64,000 nt of DNA from Linnemannia elongata. Its lineage: Eukaryota; Mortierellomycota; Mortierellomycetes; Mortierellales; Mortierellaceae. The notes beneath the pieces were generated by a model. That model saw nothing but the letters and a program-made list of their open reading frames with translations, was not told the origin of the DNA and searched no databases. Positions 43,278 through 53,090 of the stretch are shown here, piece after piece. The stretch spans positions 4,052,001-4,116,000 of the forward strand of contig JAXBDG010000001.1 of assembly GCA_036320915.1 (NCBI GenBank). The letters run 5' to 3'. Positions within the stretch are counted from its first letter, which is position 1. Every line of letters starts with the position of its first letter. A program made the translations under genes and the position numbers.

Positions 43278-43657
43278 AGTTCCACCCGTGCCTGGATATG
43301 GTGTGTGCACTTGGGTGTTAAATATGTATCAGTGTAGGGCAGGGTTTGAAAGCAAGATTACAGGGTAGCTGTAATACTCTCCACCAGTAGTGAATAAAGA
43401 GATACGATTCTGTGATGTATCAATGGAACACTTGTCAGGTCAGCTACACTGTCTCTCTGCAATACGTAAAAGGAGACAAAGAACAAACAAGAGATCTCCG
43501 GTGCTCTACAAATACTACAGTAAAAGTGCAACAAGCAAGAATACGCAGACATCATTATACCCTGAAAAGGGACCTTACTCATTCAGTTTTTATTTCATAG
43601 GATTCAAGTTTGTTCTGTGCTCATTTGTTCGACATGTGGGCGATAATTGTCTATCTC

Positions 43658-45556
43658 TCAAAGGTCGTCCTGGGCGAGAGTGGTGGTTGGAGGGGCGTCC
43701 AAGGTGAGATTGGTCAGAGTCGAGTTGGTCTTGAGTGCTTCAGGTAGCGCCTGATATCCGTTGTATCCGATCAAGTTGTACCTCAAGTCCAAAGTGGTCA
43801 AAGTCGAGCTGGTCTTGAGTACCTCGGCCAACGCCTCAGCTCCGTTGGGTCCGATCGAGTTGTACCCCAAGTCCAACGTCGTCAAAGTCGAGTTGATCTT
43901 GAGTGCATCAGCCAGCGCCTGAGCTCCGTTGGATTCGATCGAGTTGCCCTGCAAGTCCAAAGTGATCAGAGTCGAGTTGGTCTTGAGTGCCTCAGATAGC
44001 GCCGAAGCTCCATTGTTTCCGATCGAGTTTTCTCCGAAGTACAAAGTGGTTAAAGTCGAGTTGGTCTTGAGTGCCTCAGACAGCGCCTGAGCTCCATTGG
44101 ATTCGATCGAGTTGCCTTGCAAGTGCAAAGAAATTAGAGTCGAGTTGATCTTGAGTGCCTCAGCCAGCGCTCGAGCTCCGTTGTCTCCGATCAAGTTGCT
44201 TTCCAAGTACAGATTGATCAGAGTTGAGTTGGCCTTGAGTGCATTAGCCAGCGCCTGGACTTCGTTGTCTCTCAACTTGTTGCCCCTCAGCTCCAGAGTG
44301 GTCAAAGTTGAATTGGCCTTGAGTGCCTCAGACAGCACCTGAGCTCCGTTGTATCCGATCGAGTTGTCTCCGATCGAGTTGTAACCCAAGTTTAAAGTGG
44401 TTAGAGTCGAGTTGGCCTTCAGTGCCTCAGCCAGCGCCTGAGCTCCGTTGTCTCCTACTGAGTTGATATACAAGTCCAAAGTGATCAGAGTCGAGTTGGT
44501 CTTGAGTGCTCCTGACAGTGCCTGAGCTCCGTTGCATCCAATCGAGTTGTCTCCCAAGTCCAAAGTGGCTAGAGTAGAGTTGGTCTTGAGTGCCTCAGAC
44601 AGCGCCTCAGCTCCGTTGTCTCCGATCCGGTTACCCCATAAGTACAAAGTACTCAGAGTCGAGTTGGCCTTGAGTGCTTCAGCCAGCGTCTGGGCTCCGT
44701 CATCTCCGAACTTGTTGCCCCTCAACTCCAAAGTGGTCAAGGTCGAATTGGTCTTGAGTGCCTCAGCCAGCGCCTGAGCTCCATGGTCTCCGGTCGTGTA
44801 GTCTCCGATCGAGTTGTCACCCAAGTGCAATGTGGTTAGAGTCGAGTTGGTCCTGAGTGCCTCAGCCAGCGCCTGAGCTCCGTTGTCTCCTACCAAGTTG
44901 CCATACAAGTCCAAAGTAATCAGAGTGGAGTTGATCTTGAGTGCCTCAGACAGCGCAACAGCTCCGTTTTCTCCTACCGAGTTGCCATGCAAGTCCAAAG
45001 TGATCAGAGTCGAGTTGGTCTTGAGTGCCTCAGACAGCGCAACAGCTCCGTTGTATCCTATCCAGTTGCCCCACAAGACCAAAATGGTTAGGGTCGAGTT
45101 GGTCTTGAGTGTCTCAGCCAGCGCCTGAGCTCCGTCGTCCTCGATCGAGTTGTAGCTCAAGTCCAAAGTGGTCAGAGTCAAGTTGGTCTTGAGTTCATCA
45201 GCCAGCGCCTGAACTCCGTTGGATTCGATCATGTTGTGGGACAAATCCAGAATGGCCAGTTTTGAGTTGGCCATGACGCTAGAAATTAATTTGTCTCGCG
45301 CGGATGCCGATAATATTTCATAGACAGAGCTCCGAATATCCAGGCGTTGTATGAAGTGCTTGTTTCTCTCGACAGACTCCATGCTAATGCCATATCTTGA
45401 AAAAACGACCGAGCTGTAGAGTAGTGGAGTAAATGAGTCGTTCCAATCCTGACTCACGCGCGCACAGGTCGCGAGGTCTTTAAGGTCAAGACTGCTGGCA
45501 ATTCTGGAGCGAATCTCATGTAGGTCGAGAGGATGTGTCTGGAGCATCTTAGACAT
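43658..45556 (-). CDS. F-box / LRR (ribonuclease-inhibitor type) protein, gene C
   Basis: Single exon, 632 residues, ATG at 45556 (MSKMLQTHPLDL). It has the same F-box as A and B (LHEIRSRIASSLDLKDLATC, ARVSQDWNDSFTPLLYSSVV) and then about 18 LRRs of 28 residues, the longest of the three. Two repeats carry a five-residue insertion. In one, NSIGDNSIGYNGAQ, the insert is an exact-looking 15-bp duplication. In the other, NSIGDYTTGDHGAQ, it has diverged. The C-terminal cap TTTLAQDDL matches gene B. LRRs are 84-bp units in DNA and would allow slippage and unequal crossover. Role unknown; F-box plus RI-type LRR suggests a recognition subunit of an SCF ligase. No frame defects seen. Confidence 0.87.
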   Translation of the reverse strand: MSKMLQTHPLDLHEIRSRIASSLDLKDLATCARVSQDWNDSFTPLLYSSVVFSRYGISMESVERNKHFIQRLDIRSSVYEILSASARDKLISSVMANSKLAILDLSHNMIESNGVQALADELKTNLTLTTLDLSYNSIEDDGAQALAETLKTNSTLTILVLWGNWIGYNGAVALSEALKTNSTLITLDLHGNSVGENGAVALSEALKINSTLITLDLYGNLVGDNGAQALAEALRTNSTLTTLHLGDNSIGDYTTGDHGAQALAEALKTNSTLTTLELRGNKFGDDGAQTLAEALKANSTLSTLYLWGNRIGDNGAEALSEALKTNSTLATLDLGDNSIGCNGAQALSGALKTNSTLITLDLYINSVGDNGAQALAEALKANSTLTTLNLGYNSIGDNSIGYNGAQVLSEALKANSTLTTLELRGNKLRDNEVQALANALKANSTLINLYLESNLIGDNGARALAEALKINSTLISLHLQGNSIESNGAQALSEALKTNSTLTTLYFGENSIGNNGASALSEALKTNSTLITLDLQGNSIESNGAQALADALKINSTLTTLDLGYNSIGPNGAEALAEVLKTSSTLTTLDLRYNLIGYNGYQALPEALKTNSTLTNLTLDAPPTTTLAQDDL

Positions 45557-46607
45557 AAAAGGCGAAGAATGTCACAGGATGGCGAAGTCTGTGATGATTG
45601 TATCACAAAAAGGTGCTAATAGCAAAGGAGGGATGGGGAGAACAACGAGGTTGGGAAAAAAGGAGCGAAATGAGGAGGATGAGTAAGACGACAGTAAGGC
45701 TATGAAGTAATCTGTGATGTGCATAACGATATGAAGGATGACAGACGCTACTTTTAAGCATCAAGTGCTCTCTAGTGGGTAAGCATGACACTTAGTTAAT
45801 GAACTTCATACGATTCGGCATCTTCGATGAGGGCGCCTCTCTTTCATTTAGAACATTCTAATCTACGTCAATGAATTTGACCAAGGCATTGCAGAATTGT
45901 CGCAAAGGAGCTGTTGCTCCTTTCTAGACGACTGTTACCGTGACATACATCTAACAAACAAAGGTGAATGTCAGCAGAGGCAACAATGTAGGAGTATGAG
46001 GTAAAATGAATGAAGGGTGAGACGAAGAAGGAGTAAGAGTGGTGGCAACAGCGAGCAATATGATCCTGAATGGAGGCAACAAAAGAGACGGCAGCGAGAT
46101 TGAAATAGTGGGTGATGAGAGAAAGAGTGAAGGAGACAAAAACTTAGGGTGGACCTTTTGACTGGAGTTTTATACTGCGTCTACTTTCCGCCACCGCTCT
46201 CAAAATTCAAAACTGCTCACATCGCCCCCAGCATTCAGTTCACCATGAAAGTAGTGTCATTATATGAGCTCGCAAGAGAAATATTAAGGTTTGTAAGCGG
46301 GAACCAATGGCGCTTCTAAGCATTTGCTTTCCGCCACCGCCAACAAAATTCAAACCTGCTTGTATCCCCCCCCCCAGCAGGAGACATCATTGAATTTACA
46401 CATGAATCTGAGAGAATGTTAAGGTTAGTAAGGGGAGCCAATGACGTTTCTATGGTGCTGACTTTACGCCACCGTTCTCAATATTCAAAAACCGCTCGCA
46501 TCGCTTCCTGCAGCAGCAGTCATTCACTTTACTCCTGAGAGCAGTGTCTCATCCGAAGTTTTTTATATGAGCAAATGCTCTACAGGGCTCGCACCAGGAA
46601 TAACTAA
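45557..46607. promoter_or_regulatory. upstream region of gene C
   Basis: 45800-45950 (reverse complement) matches the conserved upstream block of genes A and B (CATCGAAGATGCCGAATCGT versus GTCGAAGATGCCAAATCGCA). Further out are three degenerate tandem units, listed separately. No gene seen. Confidence 0.65.
46186..46560. repeat. three degenerate ~140-bp tandem units
   Basis: Units begin near 46186, 46327 and 46463, each with (C/A)TTTxCGCCACCG, then CAAxATTCAAAxC-GCT and CATCGC/ATCCCC, and later GTTAAGGTTAGTAAG-like and CCAATGxCG-TTCTA blocks. The third unit is incomplete. Confidence 0.75.
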
Positions 46608-46721
46608 CTGGCTTGTGGCGGCCAATAGTTCATAGCGATGATGCTTTTTGATCCTTCGCTGTTGCGACTTTCTGACCTTGCCTCATTGGAATTGAGGTCG
46701 CGTTGTCAATGCTTCGTTCAA
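46608..46721 (-). repeat. dispersed repeat copy 7
   Basis: Reverse-orientation copy: CTGGCTTGTGGCGGCCAATA ... GCCTCATTGGAATTGAGGTC ... CAATGCTTCGTTCA. It lies upstream of gene C and immediately behind the truncated F-box gene at 46758. Confidence 0.83.
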
Positions 46722-46757
46722 TTATCACCATTTATTTTATCTTTTAGAACACATCTT

Positions 46758-47312
46758 TCAAGGGCGCGATCGATACTGCAGGATCCTCTCTCTTGTCTTG
46801 CTGTCGAGATGAACAGGAAGGTCGTTAACCTGAGACTGACAACAACTTGAACACAAGTTAATTGTCCATTTCAAATCGATTTCTTCTGCCACGTAATGAA
46901 TTTTTTTTGTATTCATACTTGGCATGGGCGCCAGGGTCTTCATCGGCTTGACACCGTCGCCAGACAAAAAGGATGTCAAACTGAAACAACGCTCACAGAT
47001 ATAGAGGCTTATCGCACACATATAAATCATGTGGCTCTTGGACTTGGACATCTTGCGTAGAGTGCGAAGTCGCTCCAGGGGAACATGTTCACAAAAGCGA
47101 CGACTCTTACTGGGAGTATGAGCCACTTTGAACATGTGCGACCACACCGACAGAGAGGCCACGATACTGTTGAAAGTTTTGCTCACCTTTGAGAGGCGAG
47201 AGAGTTGAGACGGATACAGGCATTTGAAAACCTGCTCCCAAACCTCGACGGGAACGCGCTTATCAACAGGCTGGACATGATGGTTGCCTGCAAGAACTTT
47301 TTTGGGGCTCAT
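46758..47312 (-). CDS. short F-box protein, C-terminally truncated relative to paralogue
   Basis: Single exon, 184 residues from MSPKKVLAGNHH. The F-box is at about 18-60 (RVPVEVWEQVFKCLYPSQLS, VSKTFNSIVASLSVWSHMF), then SHMIYMCAISLYICERCFSL and KWTINLCSSCCQSQV, with cysteine pairs that could bind metal. Alignment by eye with the paralogue at 42046-42763 is good until LPVHLDS. The paralogue then continues about 80 residues, while this one ends RERILQYRSRP. The stop lies 37 bp from dispersed-repeat copy 7, so the repeat junction may have removed the original 3' end. It may still be an F-box adaptor, or a truncated relic. Confidence 0.7.
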   Translation of the reverse strand: MSPKKVLAGNHHVQPVDKRVPVEVWEQVFKCLYPSQLSRLSKVSKTFNSIVASLSVWSHMFKVAHTPSKSRRFCEHVPLERLRTLRKMSKSKSHMIYMCAISLYICERCFSLTSFLSGDGVKPMKTLAPMPSMNTKKIHYVAEEIDLKWTINLCSSCCQSQVNDLPVHLDSKTRERILQYRSRP

Positions 47313-48068
47313 CGTAAAGTAGTGTGTACAGGTGCACTTTGCGCTATCTCGAACAAGGAAGAGTATCCAAAGATTAGGAAATGAAGAAGGGAGGTAGAAA
47401 AAAGACGGTGGTAAGAAGATGCTTTAATAAACGGCATACCTTGCTCTTTTGAGTGTATGACTGAGGAAGAGGCGAGCGAAGAAAGTGAGGTGTGAGTGTA
47501 GTAAAGGAAAATAGTAGACAACTGCAAGAGGCACAGTATAAAACCTGTGTATTTATGTATGTAGTCTCCTAGAATAGGGGGTAAGGAATGATGGCACAAC
47601 GAAATAGGAGATAGGAAATTATGGACTGAGGAATGCACGCCCATTGTCAGTGCAGACTGTAACAATAGGAGAGGAGAAAGGAAGGAGGGATATCGTAAGG
47701 AAAAAAGACATTGGTTGCACCAACGAGAGTGTCTTGTATTGTCCAGTGGTACTCAAGAAACCTTGTGTTGTGAAGGAGAGTCCGTTGATAAAAAAAAACA
47801 GGCAAAGGGCGTAAAATGTTGGTGATGTTAAAAATATAGGGACTTGATCAGTCGTTTCTGTACCTGGATGGTGGAAGCATAGTATGGCCACCTTTTTATT
47901 AGTTTTGTGATGCCCCGCCTATCGCCAGCTACAAGTGTTTGCCTAGACCCGGACTCTTTGCTTTATTTCTCTCCTTATCTCACGTCTGCGCACCGCATTC
48001 ACCAACTATATAAACGACACACATTCGACAGGAGCACATTCAAATATAGATCCTCGTCGTCGACGCCG
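47313..48068. promoter_or_regulatory. divergent intergenic region
   Basis: CT-rich on the minus strand near 47330-47480. On the + side a TATA-like ACTATATAAACG at about 48005-48016 precedes the short frame at 48069. No other feature recognised. Confidence 0.45.
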
Positions 48069-48203
48069 ATGTCTTACAGCTACATGCTGTCCAATGTAAA
48101 GGTGGCTGATACCGAGACTGGTCAGTTATCGAGGTTCAAGAGCTTGGTCTTGTCCGAGCACGTGCCAAAAGTTCAGTTCTGGAGAGATAAAGCGGATTCG
48201 TGA
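48069..48203 (+). CDS. possible small protein or first exon, 44 codons
   Basis: ATG follows a TATA-like element by about 55 bp, and the frame reads MSYSYMLSNVKVADTETGQL and LVLSEHVPKVQFWRDKADS. The frame ends at TGA 48201-48203, but GTGAGT at 48200 would be a good splice donor, so this could be exon 1 of a small gene. A candidate acceptor (CCAAAG near 48294) would add only about 14 codons. No family recognised. Low confidence. Confidence 0.3.
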   Translation: MSYSYMLSNVKVADTETGQLSRFKSLVLSEHVPKVQFWRDKADS

Positions 48204-48708
48204 GTTTTTCGTTCCGTTCAGACCTGAGCACTCTAATGTCCAACTCTCTCATTGTATCCAAACTTGCGCTCTTCGTCGATCTTTTGTACCAAAGGAGCGT
48301 CTCTACCTGTATAAATTCATCTAAAGTATTAAATAAATAAAAAAACAAGCGAACTAATGATCGTGGCAGGCAAAGAAAAGGGGTGGTGACGCTATGCCTT
48401 GCATTGGAAAGTCGATTTGAAGTGGGTGCTGTTGAATGTGGGAAGAAACCCTCTGTTGATTATCATTCTCTCACTCCTCTTCAGCTTGGAGATGTTCTGG
48501 GAGCAAAAAAGAAAGAAAAATGCACCATTGCGGGTCATTTTAGTATAGAACACAATTCTTGGTTTATTTTTCATGAACAGAAAAAAAAGTGAAAAGAATG
48601 GATTAAAGTGGGAAAAAAAGTATGCATTAATGCATAAGTCAACGAATCATTCTAGGGCTACCACGATGAAGGAAACGAGAATGTGACGAAGGGGAAGGGA
48701 AGTCCCTA
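48204..48708. other. intergenic
   Basis: About 500 bp of AT-rich sequence; should hold the 3' UTR of the GTPase gene. Nothing recognised. Confidence 0.4.
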
Positions 48709-49857
48709 TCAAATGCTCATTATGACCGCATCAAAGAACTGCCTCACGACCTGCTCGACCATATTGCGCGAGTCAACCGGTTTGGGGTCGAAAGAGAGGA
48801 CAAAGTTGAGGATATCGATCCTTTCATCCGCACTGAACCCTCTCTCGTCATGATCGGCCAGGACCAAAGGCGGCACTTTCGACAGAAATTTCTTGCTCCT
48901 CTTATCGACAATCTTCTCGAGCGGACCTAACACCATGCGAGTATAAGTTGGCGACCGGTACTGATGCATGTCGGTTGGTCTTGCCTGCGTCAGTATCAAC
49001 CCCATCTGCGGTCCCTCCTTCAAGCTTTCGAGCACTGTCTTCATGATCACATAATCGCCAGGCTTGATCCGTCCATTGGTTGGCTTGATGACGAAAAGAA
49101 TGACAAACGGTCCTTCCTGGCTCAATGCTTCCTCCAGCATCTTTAAATGCTTGACGATACTATCCCTGCCATCCGGAGAACAATCGTCGATTCCAGGAAT
49201 GTCGAAAAGGCGAAGCTGGAAGTGGTTGATGGGGACGAGCTTATCCGAAACCTCTGTGGTGCGTCCCGAGACTTCAGAGTAGCCACTGTCAAAGTGTCCT
49301 CCGAGGGCGTTCAGGATGGCACTCTTGCCGACTCCGGGGTTACCGACAATGGCCAAATTGACCACAGAAGGTTCGGGGTTATTGTAAAACTCTGATCTTG
49401 CTCTCACCCAGTCGTTCATGTCGTTGACAACCCTGCTGTATTCGGGGTGACTGCTGTTGTCGACCACGTTGTCAGAGAGGCTACGCTGCAAGTTCTTTTT
49501 GGGGTTACTAGGCAAGTCTTTCGTGTGTGCGTAACTGTGGAGGGGAGTAATGTCGGTGGTGACGATGGCGGTCGCGGTAGCGGTAGTGGTGATAGTGCTA
49601 GCGACGGCAGTGGCGGGAACGACGGTACTGTCATACGGCATCGTCTTGGAACCTTTTTGAATGCGGACGAATGAGCCGTCATTTTCATATATCGTCGACT
49701 TTTTGCCGGATGATACTGGAGTGGAGCCCCTTTGTCCGTGGCCGAGCAATCCATCGCCTTCACTTGTCGACGGTTTTTGGTCGGTAACAATGTTGACCAG
49801 CCCTTTTTTTAGGAACCCTACACCTGCACCTACACGGTCTACACTTTTCTTCATCAT
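48709..49857 (-). CDS. AIG1-like small GTPase, long form (GTPase 1)
   Basis: Single exon, 382 residues. A ~160-residue Ser/Thr-rich N-terminal extension precedes a G domain. It has the P-loop GNPGVGKSAI (about 170), a switch I region SEVSGRTTEVSD and the G3 motif DIPG in RLFDIPGIDDCSPDGR. It also has the AIG1/GIMAP-like strand FVIKPTNGRIKPGD, and LILTQARPTD in the G4 position. A standard [NT]KxD is absent, so guanine specificity may be relaxed or set differently. AIG1-type GTPases are membrane-associated and often linked to immunity or stress in plants and animals; the fungal role is unknown. The C-terminus is an amphipathic helix (VEQVVRQFFDAVIMSI). It is one of three paralogues within 4.5 kb. 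Confidence 0.82.
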   Translation of the reverse strand: MMKKSVDRVGAGVGFLKKGLVNIVTDQKPSTSEGDGLLGHGQRGSTPVSSGKKSTIYENDGSFVRIQKGSKTMPYDSTVVPATAVASTITTTATATAIVTTDITPLHSYAHTKDLPSNPKKNLQRSLSDNVVDNSSHPEYSRVVNDMNDWVRARSEFYNNPEPSVVNLAIVGNPGVGKSAILNALGGHFDSGYSEVSGRTTEVSDKLVPINHFQLRLFDIPGIDDCSPDGRDSIVKHLKMLEEALSQEGPFVILFVIKPTNGRIKPGDYVIMKTVLESLKEGPQMGLILTQARPTDMHQYRSPTYTRMVLGPLEKIVDKRSKKFLSKVPPLVLADHDERGFSADERIDILNFVLSFDPKPVDSRNMVEQVVRQFFDAVIMSI

Positions 49858-50331
49858 TAAGTCGATGGTTAATAGGAGAGTATATGGTCTAAGATCAGGA
49901 CAGGAGAAGGGAAGGGTGTTTTGCGAAACAGGATGAAGCGGATGAGAAAAGGAAGAGAAAAGAAAGAGTTTCCACCTTTTTCCGTTTGGGAATACGATGG
50001 TTTTATTTTATGGGTTATATTGCATGCCAAACATACTTCAGGCCTGGCGAGATGACCTGGGCGCCTTGTGCACAGAAGAAAGCTCATGGTGGCATGATTC
50101 AGTTTGGACGAAAATAGAAAAAAAGAACGGAGTGCATGAAAAAATTGTTTTGGCGAAGACATAAAATACGATAAGGATGGATGCGTAGGACGATTAAATC
50201 AAAAACAGCAGAAGCACCAAAATAGCGTCTGAAGCGAGATCTGAGGGTGACATTAAATGTAGGGTCAGAACTGGTTGGACTGTGGTTGGGGAGATGGCGA
50301 AGAAGGGTCGAATTTGCCACCCAAGGCCAAG

Positions 50332-50363
<32 letters not shown>

Positions 50364-51289
50364 AAAAAAAAAACGGTGAACGCTTAATTGTGGGCTCCGG
50401 GCAGTGCGCAGAATGGGCTCCACAAGAGGGCAAAATAATGGCGAAGAAAATAAGGGTCTCTGGTGTAAGCAATGGTGGCACAAACAATCATGGTATGGAA
50501 ATTGGGGAGAAGGAAACCACCCAGGTGAAGATGAGGTCATCGTGCAGGCTTACAGCGAATAGCAGACAAAAAGATGGTATCACAATTCGAACATTATAGA
50601 GGATGAATGAAAAACAAATAGAGGTCAGCACTCCATGACGGTTGAAATATGCAGCTAACGTAGAAAAACGGCCATGGCTTTCTGCATGCAGGAGGAAAGT
50701 TGGGATGAATGGTGAAAAGATAAGATAGACCAGCTCACGAGCAAGCACGAGCAGCAATCGAGGAGAAAAAAGAGCGACCCAAGGCGAAGAATATAAAATT
50801 GAGGGTTAATGAGAAGGTACTTCGGGTGAAATAGCCAAGGGATATATCATTAAAGAACATTGGCTGGCAAAGGATGAAGGGAGCATATGACCAACGATGA
50901 CACCATGTCCCATCTCAAAAGACAGCCTGGCGAAGACTTAAAAGGAGATGGCAAGGCAAGGCAATTCCATGCCCCTGGAAATTATTTAGCCTTCATCAAG
51001 GACAATGATAAAAAAGGGAGCGGCAGCGAATGAGCGACCAACGCCTGAAGATTGAGAGCTCATCAAAAGGTCGAAGGTGAGTGACAAAAAGTCATATTTA
51101 GTGTTCTGGCCATTGAAGCGTTTGTTGGTAGTGCATGCGTCGTTGCTCACTCGAAATCCTCCCCCTTTGCCATTCCTTCGCCAAGGCGGAATATAAAAAA
51201 GAGCTTTTGTCCACTGCGGAAGCAAAAATTAACCCGCCTCTACTCCTCCTCCACATTAGCAAACTCAATAACACATTTCCATTGCACTC
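49858..51289. promoter_or_regulatory. intergenic with repeated GGCGAAGA elements
   Basis: About 1.4 kb between divergent GTPase genes 1 and 2. A31 tract at 50332-50362. GGCGAAGA occurs at about 50152, 50295, 50441, 50779 and 50932, several followed by (A)TAAAA, and TTCGCCAAGGCGG lies at 51177 just before ATATAAAAAA (TATA of GTPase 2). No gene recognised. Confidence 0.55.
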
Positions 51290-52003
51290 ATGTCCACCTC
51301 CTTTCTCGGTCGCCCTTTCGCCGACATGTTTAACACAGAACAAGCACCAAAGGCGCCGATTTGTAGCGTCATACTCATGGGGAATCCCGGAGCTGGCAAG
51401 AGCGCGCTCCTCAATGCCCTCGGAGGAGACTTCTACAGCGGCTTCTACTCTATTGTTGGAAACCCAGGCTCGTCGAAAGCGACTGTCACCATCGACCAAA
51501 AGACGCTCGAGCTGATCGACCTCCCTGGAATCTCGGACGCCGGAGGAAAAGGTGCGATCTCCAGGAACCTCCAGCTCCTGGAGGACTCATTGAACAGCTG
51601 CAGCCAAGCCCTACTTTTCTTTGTGATCAAGCCCAACAACGGCCGGATCTCGCCCGAGGACTTTGCCGTCTTGAAAACTCTGCTCTTGAACTTGACCAAG
51701 AGTCCGATCATTGGGCTTTTCGTGACTCAGGTCAGGGAGGACCACATTTCCAGGATCGATAATGATGGCTATCGTGATTCAGTTATCCAGATGTTGCGGG
51801 AACACGGCGCCAACACCTGCCATCTCGAGAAGAACCGTTGGTCTGTCTTGAAGCTGCATCAGGCAGAGGGCTTTTCGGAGGACGAGAAAGCAGCTATTCG
51901 CAAATATGTCTGCTCCTTTGTGCCGGCAAAAGTCAAAGTCAGCAACCTCATTGTAAGAGCCTTCTTGGAAGTTCTTGCCTATTTCAAGAAGCACTTTGGT
52001 TGA
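51290..52003 (+). CDS. AIG1-like small GTPase (GTPase 2)
   Basis: Single exon, 237 residues from MSTSFLGRPFADMF. P-loop GNPGAGKSALLNALGGDFYS (about 31-50), switch I segment SIVGNPGSSKATV, G3 DLPG in LELIDLPGISDAGGKG, AIG1-like strand FFVIKPNNGRISPEDFAVLK, and LFVTQVRED in the G4 position. The tail (VRAFLEVLAYFKKHFG) is amphipathic and could bind membrane. There is no N-terminal extension, unlike GTPase 1. A TATA-like ATATAAAAAA lies about 95 bp upstream. All nucleotide-contacting motifs except canonical G4 are present, so GTP binding and hydrolysis are likely. Role unknown. Confidence 0.83.
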   Translation: MSTSFLGRPFADMFNTEQAPKAPICSVILMGNPGAGKSALLNALGGDFYSGFYSIVGNPGSSKATVTIDQKTLELIDLPGISDAGGKGAISRNLQLLEDSLNSCSQALLFFVIKPNNGRISPEDFAVLKTLLLNLTKSPIIGLFVTQVREDHISRIDNDGYRDSVIQMLREHGANTCHLEKNRWSVLKLHQAEGFSEDEKAAIRKYVCSFVPAKVKVSNLIVRAFLEVLAYFKKHFG

Positions 52004-52400
52004 ACCTTGAACCGAACCTTGCATATAGAAATAGTAAAGAGCATACATATTCTCCATTCAAACATCGTGGTCATGAGATGCTTGCTCACAAACGATTCGG
52101 AGAAAGGGGAAAAAAGAAAAGTCAACAACAAGGCAGAACAAGACACTCGTAGCTCGGACGCATGCATTCGAGTTGAAAAAACGGTGCGAGAAGGAAAAAA
52201 AACGATAAAACATAGACGCAAACACATGCCTACAACTTGGATGTATTGACGGCGTGCGACGAAAGTAATGAAGAAGCATTGCTATTGTACCAGTATCAAT
52301 TTACCCAATACGCACACCTCACAGACAAAAAAAAAGAGTGTGCTAACGAGTTTTATTCATTTCCTCTCGTTCCTTTCAAGAAATAATTGAATGAATGTGT
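52004..52400. other. convergent intergenic
   Basis: About 400 bp, A-rich, between convergent GTPase genes 2 and 3; expected 3' UTRs only. Confidence 0.5.
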
Positions 52401-53090
52401 TTAGATAACCCCAGCAAGCTGCAAAAAGATGGTAAAGATGCGGTACAAAAGGGCTATGACCATGCGGTGCACAAAGACCTGGGTTGGTTCAAACCCAAGT
52501 ATGTACTCTTTGATAATGTTGTCTTCGTGCGTGGTAAACTGTTCCCTATGTTGGAGCAAAACGAGGGGCGGATTTTTGTCGAAGAACTTGAGGTTGGCAT
52601 TGGCCTGCTGCAAGACTTCCTGTACTTTCTCAGAGTAACCGCTATTGTTGACGGCGTCGAAGTGCTCATGCTTAATTTGTGTCAGGATCAACCCAACTAA
52701 TGGTGCCTGCTCGAGATTGTCCAGCAGGGCCTTCATGACGGTAAAGTCGTTTGGTGAAATCCTTCCATTAGTTGGGGCGATGACGAAGAAAATCACGTAG
52801 GAGCTGCCGTCGTTGAGGGTCTCGTGGAGAATGTCGAGATGTCGTTCGATGGTGCGGTCGCCGTCGGAGCTATAGTCAAAAATGCCGGGAATGTCGACTA
52901 GGCGGATCCTTCTTCCAGCAATACGCACCGTTTTGGTCGTCATCTTGCGGGTTAGCCCAGTGACGGCAGAGAAGCCGGTATGAAAGTTCCCTCCGAGAGC
53001 GTTGAGGATGGCGCTCTTGCCGACACCGGGATTGCCGATGAGGATCAGAGAATAGGTGCCGGTTAGCAAAGAATTATTGTTGATGGACAT
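52401..53090 (-). CDS. AIG1-like small GTPase (GTPase 3)
   Basis: Single exon, 229 residues from MSINNNSLLTGTYS. P-loop GNPGVGKSAILNALGGNFHT starts at about residue 19; switch I VTGLTRKMTTK; G3 DIPG in RLVDIPGIFDYSSDGDR; FFVIAPTNGRISPNDFTVMK; LILTQIKHEH at the G4 position. The C-terminal 25 residues (VIALLYRIFTIFLQLAGVI) are hydrophobic enough to be a tail anchor. It is closest to GTPase 1 in the G domain (GVGKSAILNALGG, SSDGDR versus SPDGR) but lacks its N-terminal extension. A TATA-like CATATAAATAAAG on the minus strand is about 110 bp before the ATG. Role unknown. Confidence 0.83.
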   Translation of the reverse strand: MSINNNSLLTGTYSLILIGNPGVGKSAILNALGGNFHTGFSAVTGLTRKMTTKTVRIAGRRIRLVDIPGIFDYSSDGDRTIERHLDILHETLNDGSSYVIFFVIAPTNGRISPNDFTVMKALLDNLEQAPLVGLILTQIKHEHFDAVNNSGYSEKVQEVLQQANANLKFFDKNPPLVLLQHREQFTTHEDNIIKEYILGFEPTQVFVHRMVIALLYRIFTIFLQLAGVI

